From positions 93,999 to 157,998 of the forward strand of contig SCNT01000004.1 of the NCBI GenBank assembly GCA_005503165.1: DNA of 64,000 bases. Reading direction: 5' to 3'. A model generated the notes under the pieces. The model saw only the letters and a list, made by a program, of their open reading frames with translations, was not told the DNA's origin and did no database searches. Each line of letters starts with the position of its first letter. The stretch's first letter is position 1. The translations under genes and the position numbers were made by a program. The DNA is from Sphingomonadaceae bacterium 3R27E2-A. GTDB lineage: Bacteria > Pseudomonadota > Alphaproteobacteria > Sphingomonadales > Sphingomonadaceae. Shown in pieces: positions 63,974-64,000 of this stretch.

Positions 63974-64000
63974 AATCCTCCCTGCGGCGAAGCCGTGGGG
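63974..64000. repeat. Bipartite palindromic repeat, copy E, cut by window end
   Basis: AATCCTCCCTGCGGCGAAGC and the following bases match the left end of copies B and C. The remainder lies beyond the window. Confidence 0.75.

Overview
The window is chromosomal DNA of high GC content, densely packed with genes on both strands. It looks like an alphaproteobacterium of the order Sphingomonadales; Sphingopyxis or a close relative is a guess from gene style, not a proven assignment. The pointers are an UrcA-family protein, a two-repeat DUF3011 protein, a DUF6356-like small protein, a MerC-domain protein beside a Zur-like box, many ATGA, GTGA and TTGA gene overlaps, and several families of palindromic intergenic repeats. 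I see no rRNA, tRNA, CRISPR array, transposase, integrase or prophage gene. Most of the window is ordinary core genome.

Bases 1-8.1 kb hold a truncated hypothetical membrane protein, a divergent LysR regulator and UrcA pair, a divergent HxlR regulator and SDR pair, a small hypothetical gene, rlmN, and then a minus-strand two-gene unit: a small EACC1-like protein followed by a membrane-anchored caspase-like protease. That pair is the most unusual gene content here and resembles the caspase modules of bacterial conflict systems. Bases 8.2-17.6 kb hold a small beta-barrel protein, a YiiM-like MOSC protein, a divergent TesA-like esterase and YbbA/YbbP-like ABC unit, and the minus-strand operon thrS, metallophosphoesterase, TauE/SafE permease. 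Bases 17.7-25 kb carry a MerC protein with a Zur-like operator, a lipoprotein, a small membrane-protein and HTH-regulator operon, two alpha/beta hydrolases, a thioesterase, a DUF3011 protein and murA.

Bases 25-36 kb carry a secreted hydrolase, an EamA exporter, a threonine-aldolase-like enzyme, a small basic protein, argG, a Sel1-repeat protein, a divergent WYL regulator and DUF1579-like pair, an acyltransferase, a DUF1801 protein, and a periplasmic molybdoenzyme with its cytochrome b. Bases 36-45 kb carry an acyl-CoA synthetase, the overlapping run lgt, MidA-like methyltransferase, GNAT, pgeF, then an SLC13 transporter, a PLP sulfur-amino-acid enzyme and a HAD phosphatase. Bases 45-49 kb form a complete Mla-type lipid transport operon (STAS-MlaE, MlaF, MlaD, lipoprotein). 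Bases 49-64 kb carry pepN, an epimerase-like SDR, a DUF445 protein, an RND efflux pump with its adaptor, a GlsB/YeaQ protein, a 1.2 kb gene-poor stretch, nadA, a membrane protein, and a DUF4230 and MBL-hydrolase pair.

Two repeat families stand out: four copies of a roughly 79 bp element with near-perfect 29 bp arms, and five copies (one cut by the window end) of a longer bipartite element, two of which are about 97 percent identical and lie in opposite orientation 10 kb apart. Several divergent gene pairs contain clear palindromes or direct repeats that look like operators of the adjacent regulator.
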